Assembly: GCA_964610025.1 (NCBI GenBank)
Contig: CAZSTX010000007.1
Span: forward strand, 1 to 51,143
Reading direction: 5' to 3'
Source: UBA5266 sp964610025
GTDB taxonomy: Bacteria; Bacteroidota; Bacteroidia; Bacteroidales; WCHB1-69
DNA length: 51,143 nt
This document shows positions 1-8,439 of the stretch, one piece after another. Position 1 is the stretch's first letter. The number at the start of each line of letters is the position of its first letter. The notes beneath the pieces are model-generated. The model saw only the letters and a program-made list of their open reading frames with translations. It did no database searches and was not told the origin of the DNA. The position numbers and the translations under genes were made by a program.

Positions 1-321
1 ATTATTTTAATGATATTCAATAAATTAAAATGTTTTTAAGGGTCGACTAAATAAAATTTTATATTTTTTCATACCCCATTTTTGGGGTACGCAAGCATAA
101 TATTTATGTATATCGAAAATAATAAAAACAGGTCGGGCACAATAAGTGTTGTTGTATCAAAAAATAAAAAACACCAACCTGAATTAGATTTATTTTCAGT
201 AAGTATTTTAGAGCTTCAAAAAAAACAAGAAGCAATATCCCATTTTTTTTTGTATTTTATTTTAATAGCATACCGCTTAACCTAACTTGTTAATAAGCCT
301 AATAAACAATCGATTTATTTT
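1..321. other. Intergenic region with transposase remnant
   Basis: No intact gene is visible in this stretch. It contains a 7-bp inverted repeat, TACCCCA (72-78) and TGGGGTA (83-89) with a TTTT loop. A short reading frame with transposase-like residues follows (separate entry). The hairpin has no adjacent T-run in the correct place, so I do not call it a terminator. Confidence 0.5.
106..285 (+). pseudogene. IS1634-like transposase N-terminal remnant
   Basis: From the ATG at 106 the frame encodes 59 residues that begin MYIENNKNRSGTISVVVSKN. This resembles the usual opening of IS1634/IS4-superfamily transposases, which start M-[FY]-I-[RK]-x-x-x-N-R-S-G-x-x-S-V-x-V. A few residues later QPELDLFS resembles the stretch that in full-length proteins follows the first domain, so an internal deletion is likely. 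The frame stops at 285, whereas complete transposases of this group run to several hundred residues and carry a DDE catalytic core. The family is assigned from memory of the N-terminal motif only. It is a decayed fragment and cannot encode an active enzyme. Confidence 0.5.
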
Positions 322-762
322 TTATTTCTTATAAATTAGTTTAGTTGCAACGGCTATTCGATTCCATGCATTAATAGTAACAATAAGCATAATTATTTGA
401 GCTGTTACATTTTCACCAAATAAACGCAGTGCATTTGCGTATGTTTCGTCTGTAAGACCTTTGTCTGAAATCTTGCTTATTTCTTCTGTTAATTGCAATG
501 CAACTCTCTCTTCTTCTGAAAACAAATGTGATTCACGCCAAGCTGATAAAGCTATAATTCTTCGAAAACTTTCTCCTAATTTCAACGCTTCTTCGCTGTG
601 CATATCTAAACAATAAGCGCAAGCATTGATTTGCGATGCACGCATTTTTATCAATTCTTTCAATATAGGATTTATTTCACATGACTGCCCATAGGCTTCT
701 AATGTCAGCATAGCTTGGTAGGCTGCTGGCTCTATTTTTTTAATTTCTATTCTTTTATTCAT
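322..762 (-). CDS. AhpD-like / carboxymuconolactone decarboxylase family protein
   Basis: This 146-residue protein has the all-helical AhpD-like fold typical of small CMD-family proteins. The redox motif C48-A-Y-C51 followed by H55 matches the CxxC...H centre of alkylhydroperoxidase AhpD and its relatives. These use the cysteine pair to reduce peroxides or act as general thiol oxidoreductases. The length is normal for a single-domain member. There is no signal peptide, so it should be cytoplasmic. It is the last gene of a minus-strand run and lies 20 nt after the methyltransferase gene. The substrate is unknown. The family is secure, but a specific role in peroxide defence is inference. Confidence 0.85.
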   Translation of the reverse strand: MNKRIEIKKIEPAAYQAMLTLEAYGQSCEINPILKELIKMRASQINACAYCLDMHSEEALKLGESFRRIIALSAWRESHLFSEEERVALQLTEEISKISDKGLTDETYANALRLFGENVTAQIIMLIVTINAWNRIAVATKLIYKK

Positions 763-782
763 TGCTTTAATATACTAAATGA

Positions 783-1403
783 TTATTTTTTAGCTTTTAT
801 AACTACAAAACCTCCATTGCCATAGCCTTCGATAGCGGGTTCTATACGCAAAGGATTGAGTTGAGTAAGTGTTTGTAAAATATCTGTTACTTCAAAATTA
901 GCAGCTGTTATTTTTGAAATTATCTCATCAACAGCATAAAATGTTGCCGTAGCATAAAATTTACTTTTGAGTTTTTTTTCTTCTACTATTTTTCCATATT
1001 GACTATCTTTATCTATAAATGCTATAATGAGATATCCATTTTTTTTCACTACTCTGTATGCCTCTTTAAGCGCCTCATCAATATTTTCGACAAAACAAAT
1101 AACCGTGATAAAGACGGCAAAATCGAAACGATTATCGGTATAAGGTAAGTTTTCGGCTCTTCCTTTTTCGACATTCAAATTTCGTTTTTTTGCATATGCT
1201 AACATGTTTTCTGAAAGGTCAACCCCAGTATTAATTCCTAATTTTTCGGCAAATATTCCGCTGCCAATTCCTATTTCTACCCCCTCTCCTATTTTTGGAA
1301 TAAGTTGTTGTAAAGCAAGCAATTCACTTTTAAAAACAATTTCATTGTTTTTAAACCATTGTTCGTATGCTTCTGTAAATAAATCAAATGGATTTTCTTT
1401 CAT
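783..1403 (-). CDS. Class I SAM-dependent methyltransferase
   Basis: The protein is 206 residues from the ATG at 1403. The open frame extends seven codons further to a TTG at 1424, but the ATG gives a more normal start. Motif I, the SAM-binding glycine-rich loop, is VEIGIGSG at about residues 42-49. It is followed by the acidic ribose-binding segment GVDLSENML and a motif-IV-like FDFAVF. The arrangement matches the UbiE/Methyltransf_11 group of small-molecule methyltransferases. No TM segment or signal peptide is seen. It sits between the universal-stress-like gene and the AhpD-like gene on the same strand. The methyl acceptor cannot be predicted. Confidence 0.85.
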   Translation of the reverse strand: MKENPFDLFTEAYEQWFKNNEIVFKSELLALQQLIPKIGEGVEIGIGSGIFAEKLGINTGVDLSENMLAYAKKRNLNVEKGRAENLPYTDNRFDFAVFITVICFVENIDEALKEAYRVVKKNGYLIIAFIDKDSQYGKIVEEKKLKSKFYATATFYAVDEIISKITAANFEVTDILQTLTQLNPLRIEPAIEGYGNGGFVVIKAKK

Positions 1404-1430
1404 TTTTTTAATTATTAAATTCAAATTGTT

Positions 1431-2252
1431 TTATGTACATAAAACATACAAATCATCACGTTGATTAATATAAAGGTAAGGTATTGTATTGACGTATTGT
1501 ATTGTTTTTTTTTCTTTTGTTCCTAATAATACATCAAAAAGACTAAGGTATTTGGTTGTCATGCTTAAAATCAAACTTCCTTTTACTGATGGGGCAAAAT
1601 CGCAAGCATAATCGTCGATGTCTTTTTTTATATTTTCAACAGGATGTTTTTTAAATAATACCTTTAAATTATTATATAGTTTTTCGGTAAATCCTACATT
1701 TTCGACTAATTTATACCTTAAAAAATCGTCTTTATAGTTTTTATACAGCACATGTACATAAGCATTGTAGAAGCGACTAAAATAAGATGCCCACAGCGAT
1801 TTTTCTTTTGAGTACATCGAAGAATCTAAAGGCAATATAATATTTTGATAAGCATCTTCTTTTGGAAAATTACTTCCTACTACCAAGACAGGTACCCTTG
1901 ATTTTTTTATAAATGATAGCGCTTTTCTATAATAAAAGAAAGTTGTTTTTTTGCTTTTTGCAGCAGCGATTACCAACATCATTGCATTATTTTCTTCGGC
2001 AAAGTTATAAATTTCCTTTTTTAATGTTGGACAATAAGTATAGTGTGTTATCGGCACATGTTGTTGACTGCTCATTTCTAAGACATGCTTAAACATTTCG
2101 CTATACGTTTTTTGTTCTTTCGTTAAAGGTAAAATATAAAGTTCAGCTCTAAATATCATACACAATGTAAAGGCGTGAGCTACTGCAGCATCTCCATAAG
2201 ACGTGTAGTCGGTAAAACTCAAAATGCGTATTTTCTTTTTTTCTTCTTCCAT
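1431..2252 (-). CDS. Tandem universal stress protein-like protein
   Basis: This 273-residue cytoplasmic protein begins with a USP-like beta-alpha unit (RILSFTDYTSYGDAAVAHA) and a strand ending in PVLVVGS at about residues 120-127. A second, more diverged repeat starts at about residue 134 (NIILPLDSS) and ends in TIPYLYIN. The size fits the two-domain USP proteins common in Bacteroidota. The GxxG...S/T ATP-binding loop of canonical UspFG/MJ0577-type proteins is not clear in either half, so nucleotide binding is doubtful. It starts 3 nt after the tsaB stop and is co-directional, so it is probably co-transcribed with tsaB. The role is unknown beyond family-level stress association. Confidence 0.7.
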   Translation of the reverse strand: MEEEKKKIRILSFTDYTSYGDAAVAHAFTLCMIFRAELYILPLTKEQKTYSEMFKHVLEMSSQQHVPITHYTYCPTLKKEIYNFAEENNAMMLVIAAAKSKKTTFFYYRKALSFIKKSRVPVLVVGSNFPKEDAYQNIILPLDSSMYSKEKSLWASYFSRFYNAYVHVLYKNYKDDFLRYKLVENVGFTEKLYNNLKVLFKKHPVENIKKDIDDYACDFAPSVKGSLILSMTTKYLSLFDVLLGTKEKKTIQYVNTIPYLYINQRDDLYVLCT

Positions 2253-2255
2253 GAA

Positions 2256-2945
2256 TTAATAAAGTCCTTTAACCCTAGGTTTTCCTGCAATAAACTCTTT
2301 TAAGTAAAATGGTTCTACATAAGCAACATTTTCAAATTGTTGTTTTTCGTATTTTTCATATGCTAATTCTATCATATAAGCGGCTGAAGTCTGAATGTTA
2401 ATAAAAATCAGATTAGGAGTTGATTGCAATACTTTTTTGCATTTATCAAGTCCATTTCCAGCTAATACTAGCGTATGCTCTTTGGCTATTTCAGTAAAAG
2501 TATCTTCTGTGATAATTTTACTTTTAACATCTTCTATTAATGCTAAATGTGTATCATAAATAGCCGTATATACTTCCATTCGTTTTGCATCAATCAACGG
2601 GCAATAATAAGCATCTAATAATTTCTCTTTGCGCATCCCCCAAGCTATACTTTGCAATGTGCTTACATGTATAAGTTTTTTATCCAAAGCATAACATAAG
2701 CCTTTTGCAGTCGAAAGTCCAATACGCAAGCCTGTATAAGAACCTGGGCCTTCGCTGAAACACACAGCATTTATGGCATTAAGGCTTACATTTGCTGTTA
2801 GCAAGGCTTTATCTATAAGCGACATGAGTAGTTTAGCATGTGAATTATTTAAGTTTACCTCTTCAAGTGCAAGCAGTTGATTATTGTTCGATATAGCTAC
2901 CGAGCAGATTTCTGTTGTTGTTTCTATACAAAGTAAAATAGCCAT
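2256..2945 (-). CDS. tsaB: tRNA threonylcarbamoyladenosine biosynthesis protein TsaB
   Basis: TsaB is the non-catalytic partner of TsaD in the complex that transfers threonylcarbamoyl to A37 of ANN-decoding tRNAs. The 229-residue protein starts at the ATG at 2945 (MAILLCIETTTE). The open frame continues 17 codons upstream, but those overlap the preceding gene and lack family similarity. Visible features are the ASKHA N-terminal strand with ETT and the conserved segment EGPGSYTGLRIGLSTAKGL near residues 67-85. This is the TsaB/YeaZ signature. The TPR lipoprotein gene upstream ends 4 nt before this start and the USP-like gene follows by 3 nt, which suggests tight co-expression. Confidence 0.93.
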   Translation of the reverse strand: MAILLCIETTTEICSVAISNNNQLLALEEVNLNNSHAKLLMSLIDKALLTANVSLNAINAVCFSEGPGSYTGLRIGLSTAKGLCYALDKKLIHVSTLQSIAWGMRKEKLLDAYYCPLIDAKRMEVYTAIYDTHLALIEDVKSKIITEDTFTEIAKEHTLVLAGNGLDKCKKVLQSTPNLIFINIQTSAAYMIELAYEKYEKQQFENVAYVEPFYLKEFIAGKPRVKGLY

Positions 2946-2949
2946 GGTA

Positions 2950-4086
2950 TTAATAAATGCCTTTTGGTGTAGAACGATTTTCCTTCCATATTTCAAATTC
3001 TTTATTGTTTAACAATTTAGGATACATTTTTTCGAAGAAAGGCACATCTTCGCTTGTTGGAGCAAAAAGATTATCAATCTGATAAAGAAGTTTTACAAAA
3101 TCGTCGTATTTTTCTATTTTATAATAAATATCCAATTGATTATGGTAAAAATCATATACTTGTGGCATATAAAAAATTGCACTATCTAAAGTTTGTAGTG
3201 CCTTTTCTAATTGCTGAATATGTTGATAAGTCCATGATTGATAAACAAAATAAATAGGATCGTTGCCTAACATATTTGTTAAATTATCTATATGGTGCAA
3301 AAGTTCGTCTATTAAGCCTAATTTTATAGCGCTTTGTAATTGATAAAATTCAGCAATCTTTTTTTGTTCTGGAAAAGTCTTTAAAAATTCATTGGACAAA
3401 ACAACTACTTCGTTATAATTTCTCGATAAACTTGCTAAATTTAACAGCATAGTACGTCCATAAAGATTATTTTTACTTGCTTGTTCTACCCAATAAAATG
3501 CACTATCGGCTTCATCGTAAGCCTCTTCTGCTATCAATTGATTTATTTCCATCAATTTATATGTTAATAACACTTCGTCGTTTACTACTGCAAACTCTCT
3601 TGCTGCTTTTATACGCCAATCATCAGACCAATAAATGCCCGACACTATAGCAAAAGCATCGTTAATCATTATTTTTCCATCTTTTTTTTCGAGTTCCCAC
3701 TCTTCGACCGAAATACCTCCGTTGTAATAAGTTCTAACAACAGCATATGTTACATTATTTTGATGGTATAATTTAACAAAACGTATATCGGCTCCATCCA
3801 TTATTTGATTTAGCACCATGGTGCCGAGTTTAAAATTCTTTTTTAGAAATGCCAATAATTCTTTTTTATTAAAATCATTTTCATCGGCTAAAATTCTTTT
3901 TGAAAATTCTTTGTAATCAACAGAAGTATTCAACAACTCGTCTCGTCCATCGTATATTTCTTTAAAAATATTTTCAATAAAATTTATATACTCTTCATCT
4001 GAAACTACTTTTTTTTGCTTACAAGTAATAAATAATATGCTACTATTTATTAGAAATAGTAAAAAAACAAATGTGTATTTTTTCAT
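2950..4086 (-). CDS. TPR-type lipoprotein of unknown function
   Basis: The 378-residue protein has a short positively charged N-terminus, a hydrophobic segment and a lipobox ending at C22 (LFITC), so it is predicted to be lipidated. An N-terminal alpha/beta region lies at about residues 30-155. The rest is helical and contains TPR-like repeats, clearest at residues 270-330. These include a segment with YFVYQSWTYQHIQQLEKALQ, in which the spacing of W/Y/A residues fits TPR helices. It precedes tsaB by 4 nt. I recognise no named family. A scaffolding role in the envelope is inferred from the lipobox and TPRs only. Confidence 0.7.
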   Translation of the reverse strand: MKKYTFVFLLFLINSSILFITCKQKKVVSDEEYINFIENIFKEIYDGRDELLNTSVDYKEFSKRILADENDFNKKELLAFLKKNFKLGTMVLNQIMDGADIRFVKLYHQNNVTYAVVRTYYNGGISVEEWELEKKDGKIMINDAFAIVSGIYWSDDWRIKAAREFAVVNDEVLLTYKLMEINQLIAEEAYDEADSAFYWVEQASKNNLYGRTMLLNLASLSRNYNEVVVLSNEFLKTFPEQKKIAEFYQLQSAIKLGLIDELLHHIDNLTNMLGNDPIYFVYQSWTYQHIQQLEKALQTLDSAIFYMPQVYDFYHNQLDIYYKIEKYDDFVKLLYQIDNLFAPTSEDVPFFEKMYPKLLNNKEFEIWKENRSTPKGIY

Positions 4087-4140
4087 TTTTTATACGTTAA
4101 TTATTTGGCTAATTGAACTTATAAATAGCAATTATATTTT

Positions 4141-5982
4141 TTACTCAACGGTTACAGATTTAGCAAGATTCCTAGGTTGGTCTACATTGCATCCTCTCAA
4201 GACAGCAGTATGATAAGCTAATAATTGCAATGGGATAATGGTAACAAAAGGGCTAAACATTTCTTCGGTTTCGGGAACTTCTATTACATAATCCGATATA
4301 TTTCTTACTTCTTGATCTCCTTCAAAGACAATGGAAATAATTTTACCTTTTCTTGCTTTTACTTCTTCTATATTACTTATAATTTTTTGATATATTTCTT
4401 TATTAGTAGCTACTACAATAACAGGCATTTCTTCATCTATTAAAGCAATGGGACCGTGTTTCATTTCAGCAGCAGGATAGCCTTCTGCATGTATATAAGA
4501 AATTTCTTTTAATTTCAAAGCGCCTTCTAAAGCTATAGGAAAATTGTACTTACGTCCTAAATAGAGCGCATTTTTACTATTCATTATATAATGTGCTACT
4601 TCTTTTGTTAAAGCATCTGTTCTGAGAGCATACTTTACCTTTTCTGGTATTTTTTCTAATTCGGCTATCATTTCATAATACTTGCTACGCAAAATTTTCC
4701 CTTTTCTTTTTGCTAAGGCAAGTGCCATTAAAGTTAAAACCGTATATTGAGCTGTAAATGCTTTTGTTGAAGCTACCCCTATTTCGGGACCAGCGTGTGT
4801 AAACGAACCCGCATGTGTTGCACGTGCTATTGAAGAGCCTACTACATTACATATTCCCAAAACAATAGCTCCTTTTTCCTTTACCATATTTACGGCTGCC
4901 AAAGTGTCGGCGGTTTCTCCTGACTGAGAAATTGCTATCACTACGTCATCTTCATAAATAATAGGATTTCTATAAATAAATTCAGAGGCATATTCTACTT
5001 CAACAGGGATACGTACAAGTTCTTCAAACATATATTCTACTAACAATCCAGCATGATAAGAAGTGCCACAGCCAACAATAATAATACGGCGTGCTCTTAA
5101 AATGGCGTCTTCGTATTCAACAATTCCTCCTAAAGAAACTATTTCTTTTTTCACATTGAGTCGCCCTCGCATACTATCGGAAATAGAATTGGGTTGCTCG
5201 TATATTTCTTTTAGCATATAATGCTCATAACCATCTTTTTCTAATTGGCTTAACGTAATTTCTAAATCCTGCACATAAGGTGTAATACTTTTATCTTCTA
5301 TTGTTTTTAAAGAAATATCTTTTCCTCTTCTTAATATAGCCATTTCGCCATCTTTTAAATATACTACTTTTTTAGTATATTCAACAATAGCGGCACCATC
5401 AGAAGCAGCAAAATATTCGTTTTCACCTATTCCAATAAGTAATGGACTCCCTTTTTTGGCAGCAATTAAAGTGTCAGGATCATCAATTGAAAGTACTACA
5501 ATACCGTAAGTTCCTACTACTTGTGTTAATGCAAGACGAATAGCTTCATAAAGCTGTATATTTTCATGTTTGCTTTTAATATCTTCTATTAAATGAATCA
5601 ACACTTCTGTATCTGTATTGCTTTTAAATTCATATCCTCTACGCAGTAATTCTGCTTTTAACACTTGATAATTTTCAATGATTCCATTATGAATCAAAGC
5701 CATTTTTTTATTATTGGAAAGATGCGGATGGGCATTTAAATTGTTAGGTTCTCCGTGTGTTGCCCAACGTGTGTGAGCTATTCCGACAGTAGCAGATAGG
5801 TTTTTATTGGCACAAAACTCTTCCAACTTACTCACCTTTCCTTCTATTTTCATAACATTTACTTTATCTTGTAATAAAGCAACTCCAGCGCTGTCATAGC
5901 CTCTGTATTCTAACTGATATAACCCTTTTATAAGTATTGGATAAGCCTCTTTATTTCCAACATAAGCTACTATTCCACACAT
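4141..5982 (-). CDS. glmS: Glutamine--fructose-6-phosphate aminotransferase (isomerizing)
   Basis: GlmS makes glucosamine-6-phosphate from fructose-6-phosphate and glutamine, the first step toward UDP-GlcNAc for peptidoglycan and LPS. The 613-residue length is normal. After Met removal Cys2 (MCGIVAYVG) is the glutaminase nucleophile. HTRWATHG and the HNGIIENY segment are the conserved GATase II elements. Two SIS domains follow, with GCGTSYHAG and SQSGETADT in the first and the EGALKLKEI segment in the second. The C-terminus DQPRNLAKSVTVE carries the conserved tail. It is the last gene of a three-gene minus-strand group after the DUF4270 gene (13-nt gap). No glmS-ribozyme-like leader is seen. 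Confidence 0.97.
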   Translation of the reverse strand: MCGIVAYVGNKEAYPILIKGLYQLEYRGYDSAGVALLQDKVNVMKIEGKVSKLEEFCANKNLSATVGIAHTRWATHGEPNNLNAHPHLSNNKKMALIHNGIIENYQVLKAELLRRGYEFKSNTDTEVLIHLIEDIKSKHENIQLYEAIRLALTQVVGTYGIVVLSIDDPDTLIAAKKGSPLLIGIGENEYFAASDGAAIVEYTKKVVYLKDGEMAILRRGKDISLKTIEDKSITPYVQDLEITLSQLEKDGYEHYMLKEIYEQPNSISDSMRGRLNVKKEIVSLGGIVEYEDAILRARRIIIVGCGTSYHAGLLVEYMFEELVRIPVEVEYASEFIYRNPIIYEDDVVIAISQSGETADTLAAVNMVKEKGAIVLGICNVVGSSIARATHAGSFTHAGPEIGVASTKAFTAQYTVLTLMALALAKRKGKILRSKYYEMIAELEKIPEKVKYALRTDALTKEVAHYIMNSKNALYLGRKYNFPIALEGALKLKEISYIHAEGYPAAEMKHGPIALIDEEMPVIVVATNKEIYQKIISNIEEVKARKGKIISIVFEGDQEVRNISDYVIEVPETEEMFSPFVTIIPLQLLAYHTAVLRGCNVDQPRNLAKSVTVE

Positions 5983-5995
5983 AATATTTTATTAT

Positions 5996-7324
5996 TTAAT
6001 TGTTTATAAAAGCATACGTTATTTCTAATCGCAAACGATTTTTATTAGTAGTAGGATTATTTCCAAAGAGAATCAACCTATTAGCCTTTGTAGCTGCTCC
6101 TTTTACAACAAGATGCAAAGGATAAGCTTTTTCATTATCATTCATAATCAAGTTTTGAATATATTGCGTAATGCGAAATCTATATTCTTTTTGAGTTGCA
6201 TCATAATTACCTCCAAAATAAGAAGTTCCTAAAGCATAATCGGGGAGATAGTAGGCTGTTGTAGCAGTGAGGTCTTTTTTATAATATAAATCCAATGAAG
6301 GAGGCTGATAAAAAAATGTATAATCATTACCATAGCGTGTAATGACTAATTCGGCTTTATTAATAGCCACTTTTTTATCTTTAAACATTTTTTGAATATA
6401 AGGAAATTCAATGAGTGTTTTGACGCCACCCGATGCTTGCAAAAAAAGTTGTTCTGCTGTTTCAGAATAATCTTTATTGATAATTTGTTTTTTAAGCGAC
6501 TCATTGGCTTCAGCATAATCAAAATGATTGACATGTGTGAAACGCATAGCTTTTTCGTTGACAACAAAAGAATGTTTTAGAGCATTTTTTTCTTTATTGT
6601 GATAGTATAAAGTCAAACAAGACAATGGATTTAACATATTAACATAAATCATTGAGCCATCATCACTCACTCCTTCTGCAACTATATATAATCCTTTGAA
6701 ATATTTCAAAAAATTATCATTATTTTCTAATTCTTCTGCATTTGATTTTTCAATAAACTTTTCCATTCCAAATTTATTTTGCAATGCAATACGCAGTACA
6801 GGCATTTTACTAATAGTATCGGCAGCATTAATAGCTTTAGGCGTTGGATAGCAATAGTAATTGGGTGCTGCAGTTAAATTTGTCGCTTTATACGCTAATG
6901 TTGATGTATTATAATATGTTTTTTCATTTTCTATGTCTTCGTCTAACTCATAAACTCTGATAATAAAAGGCTTAAGTGTATCTCCAAAAAAGCCTTCATA
7001 AGACAATGTTAAAACAATAGAATCTAACACTGCTTCTTGACCAAATTCTAAAGATGTTACAGACAAGCGAAATTGAGAATAAATATTTGCTTGTGATTTT
7101 CCAAAAATCGGGTCTGAAACAAATCCTAACAAATTCAATGACATCTGATTACTTATAATAGAGTCTATTGTCGAATATGCTTTTATTGAAATTGTATCTG
7201 TAAATTGCAATTGATATTTTTCGCTATCAGGCTGCAAATCGGCTCCTACAATAGTATCTTCTTCTTTACATGTTAGAAATAAAAAAGAAAATAAAATGAA
7301 CAAAAAAAAGACATTTTTATTCAT
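5996..7324 (-). CDS. DUF4270 family lipoprotein
   Basis: The protein is 442 residues from the ATG at 7324. A longer frame runs to 7465 but overlaps the upstream gene and would bury the signal peptide. MNKN followed by a hydrophobic run ends in the lipobox LFLTC19, with acidic residues just after it. The body is beta-rich. The start of the mature region (GADLQPDSEKYQLQFTDTI) and its position between the short starch-synthase-like gene and glmS match DUF4270 proteins of Bacteroidota. Function is unknown. The acidic residues after the cysteine are compatible with surface export of lipoproteins in this phylum, which is an inference. Confidence 0.82.
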   Translation of the reverse strand: MNKNVFFLFILFSFLFLTCKEEDTIVGADLQPDSEKYQLQFTDTISIKAYSTIDSIISNQMSLNLLGFVSDPIFGKSQANIYSQFRLSVTSLEFGQEAVLDSIVLTLSYEGFFGDTLKPFIIRVYELDEDIENEKTYYNTSTLAYKATNLTAAPNYYCYPTPKAINAADTISKMPVLRIALQNKFGMEKFIEKSNAEELENNDNFLKYFKGLYIVAEGVSDDGSMIYVNMLNPLSCLTLYYHNKEKNALKHSFVVNEKAMRFTHVNHFDYAEANESLKKQIINKDYSETAEQLFLQASGGVKTLIEFPYIQKMFKDKKVAINKAELVITRYGNDYTFFYQPPSLDLYYKKDLTATTAYYLPDYALGTSYFGGNYDATQKEYRFRITQYIQNLIMNDNEKAYPLHLVVKGAATKANRLILFGNNPTTNKNRLRLEITYAFINN

Positions 7325-7346
7325 TTCTTTTATTTTTAAACCGTGA

Positions 7347-8150
7347 TTATTCAAGGACGTTTTCATATAAAGCAATATAATCTGGTCCGAAATTATCTTT
7401 CGGATGCACAAAATTGAGTTTTCCTGAATCTGCAATAAAAGTTTTAATAGATTCATCAATTTCATCTTCTCCTATTACAACAGCATCTGCATGTTGTATA
7501 GCCAATTTGGTAGTAGATAAATAATTAGCTTCTTTATATTTAGCAGCTTCTTTGTTAGGTATCATAGTCGATTTCAGCATGCTAGGAAAAGAGCGATTTA
7601 ACTTGCGGTCAAATTTATCATTATACACAGAATATATGACTTTAGAATGACTAAATAATGGATTATCTTTATATGCTGTCTTAATATATAAAGGAACTAA
7701 ACATGAAATCCAACCATGACAGTGGATAATGTCAGGAGCCCATCCGAGGTTTTTAACAGTTTCTATTACGCCTTTTGCATAAAAAATAGCTCGCTCGTCA
7801 TTATCAGAAAAAAACTTTCCATTTTTATCATGTAAAATAAACTTTCTACTAAAAAACAATTCATTATCTATAAAATAAATTTGCATACGTACGGATTGTA
7901 TGGAGGCTACTTTTATGGCTAATGAATGGTCAACATCTTTAATAATAATATTTTGCCCCGACAAACGAATCACTTCATGTAATTGATTTTTACGTTCATT
8001 TACAAGTCCATAGCGTGGCATAAAAATTCTGATATCAATTCCATTTTCTTGAATAGTTTGAGGCAAATATCTGCCTATCTTTGACATATAAGTCTCTTCT
8101 AAATAAGGGGTAATCTCTTGATTAACAAATAAAATCTTGTGTGTGGACAT
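7347..8150 (-). CDS. Stand-alone starch/glycogen synthase catalytic N-domain protein
   Basis: The 267-residue protein matches the N-terminal (GT5) Rossmann half of glycogen/starch synthases. It opens with KILFVNQEITPYL and contains RIFMPRYGLV, the segment DNELFFSRK and PDIIHCHGW at about residues 139-147. The C-terminal nucleotide-sugar-binding half (residues 270-480 of GlgA) is absent. The stop is followed directly by the DUF4270 gene, so this looks like a natural short form and not a frameshift. Similar short proteins are known next to DUF4270 and panC in Bacteroidota. Without the ADP/UDP-glucose-binding lobe, polymerase activity is doubtful. A TATTTTTG -7 element lies about 28 nt upstream of its ATG. 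Confidence 0.8.
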   Translation of the reverse strand: MSTHKILFVNQEITPYLEETYMSKIGRYLPQTIQENGIDIRIFMPRYGLVNERKNQLHEVIRLSGQNIIIKDVDHSLAIKVASIQSVRMQIYFIDNELFFSRKFILHDKNGKFFSDNDERAIFYAKGVIETVKNLGWAPDIIHCHGWISCLVPLYIKTAYKDNPLFSHSKVIYSVYNDKFDRKLNRSFPSMLKSTMIPNKEAAKYKEANYLSTTKLAIQHADAVVIGEDEIDESIKTFIADSGKLNFVHPKDNFGPDYIALYENVLE

Positions 8151-8178
8151 AAAATCCTCTTCTTTAATATTTACTTTA

Positions 8179-8186
8179 CAAAAATA
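8179..8186 (-). promoter_or_regulatory. Bacteroidota -7 element (TATTTTTG)
   Basis: On the minus strand TATTTTTG matches the TAnnTTTG -7 consensus of the Bacteroidota primary sigma factor. It lies 28 nt upstream of the starch-synthase-like gene and probably drives that gene, the DUF4270 gene and glmS. No clear TTTG -33 box is evident. Confidence 0.45.
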
Positions 8187-8371
8187 GCATTTTTTTTTGA
8201 GAAAAACAAGACGAATAGAGAATTTCTCTCTTTTTTTGGCTATATCATTATTTTTAAGTTTATTAAAAAATATTATTTAAAACAAATTCATCATTTCTGA
8301 CTAAATAGACTTAACATTTTTTTGTTAAAAATTACTCTGATTTTAATTTCTAATCACATAATTATTTTTAG

Positions 8372-8379
8372 TAATTTTG
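8372..8379 (+). promoter_or_regulatory. Candidate clpC -7 element (TAATTTTG)
   Basis: TAATTTTG matches TAnnTTTG and lies about 60 nt before the clpC ATG. No TTTG is found at the proper -33 distance. An AT-rich inverted repeat, TTAACA (8311-8316) and TGTTAA (8323-8328), lies upstream and could be incidental. Confidence 0.35.
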
Positions 8380-8439
8380 AAAAATAATTATTAAATGATT
8401 ATTTTCAGTAATAGCAACTCATAAATAACAATATAATAA

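Noticed and set aside
72..89. TACCCCA/TGGGGTA hairpin as a terminator
   Set aside because: No T-run follows in either direction at the correct distance.
5983..5995. glmS ribozyme leader
   Set aside because: Only 13 nt separate the previous gene from glmS, and no conserved ribozyme core is visible.
8311..8328. TTAACA/TGTTAA inverted repeat as a clpC operator
   Set aside because: Short, purely AT-rich and without known regulator match, so chance is likely.
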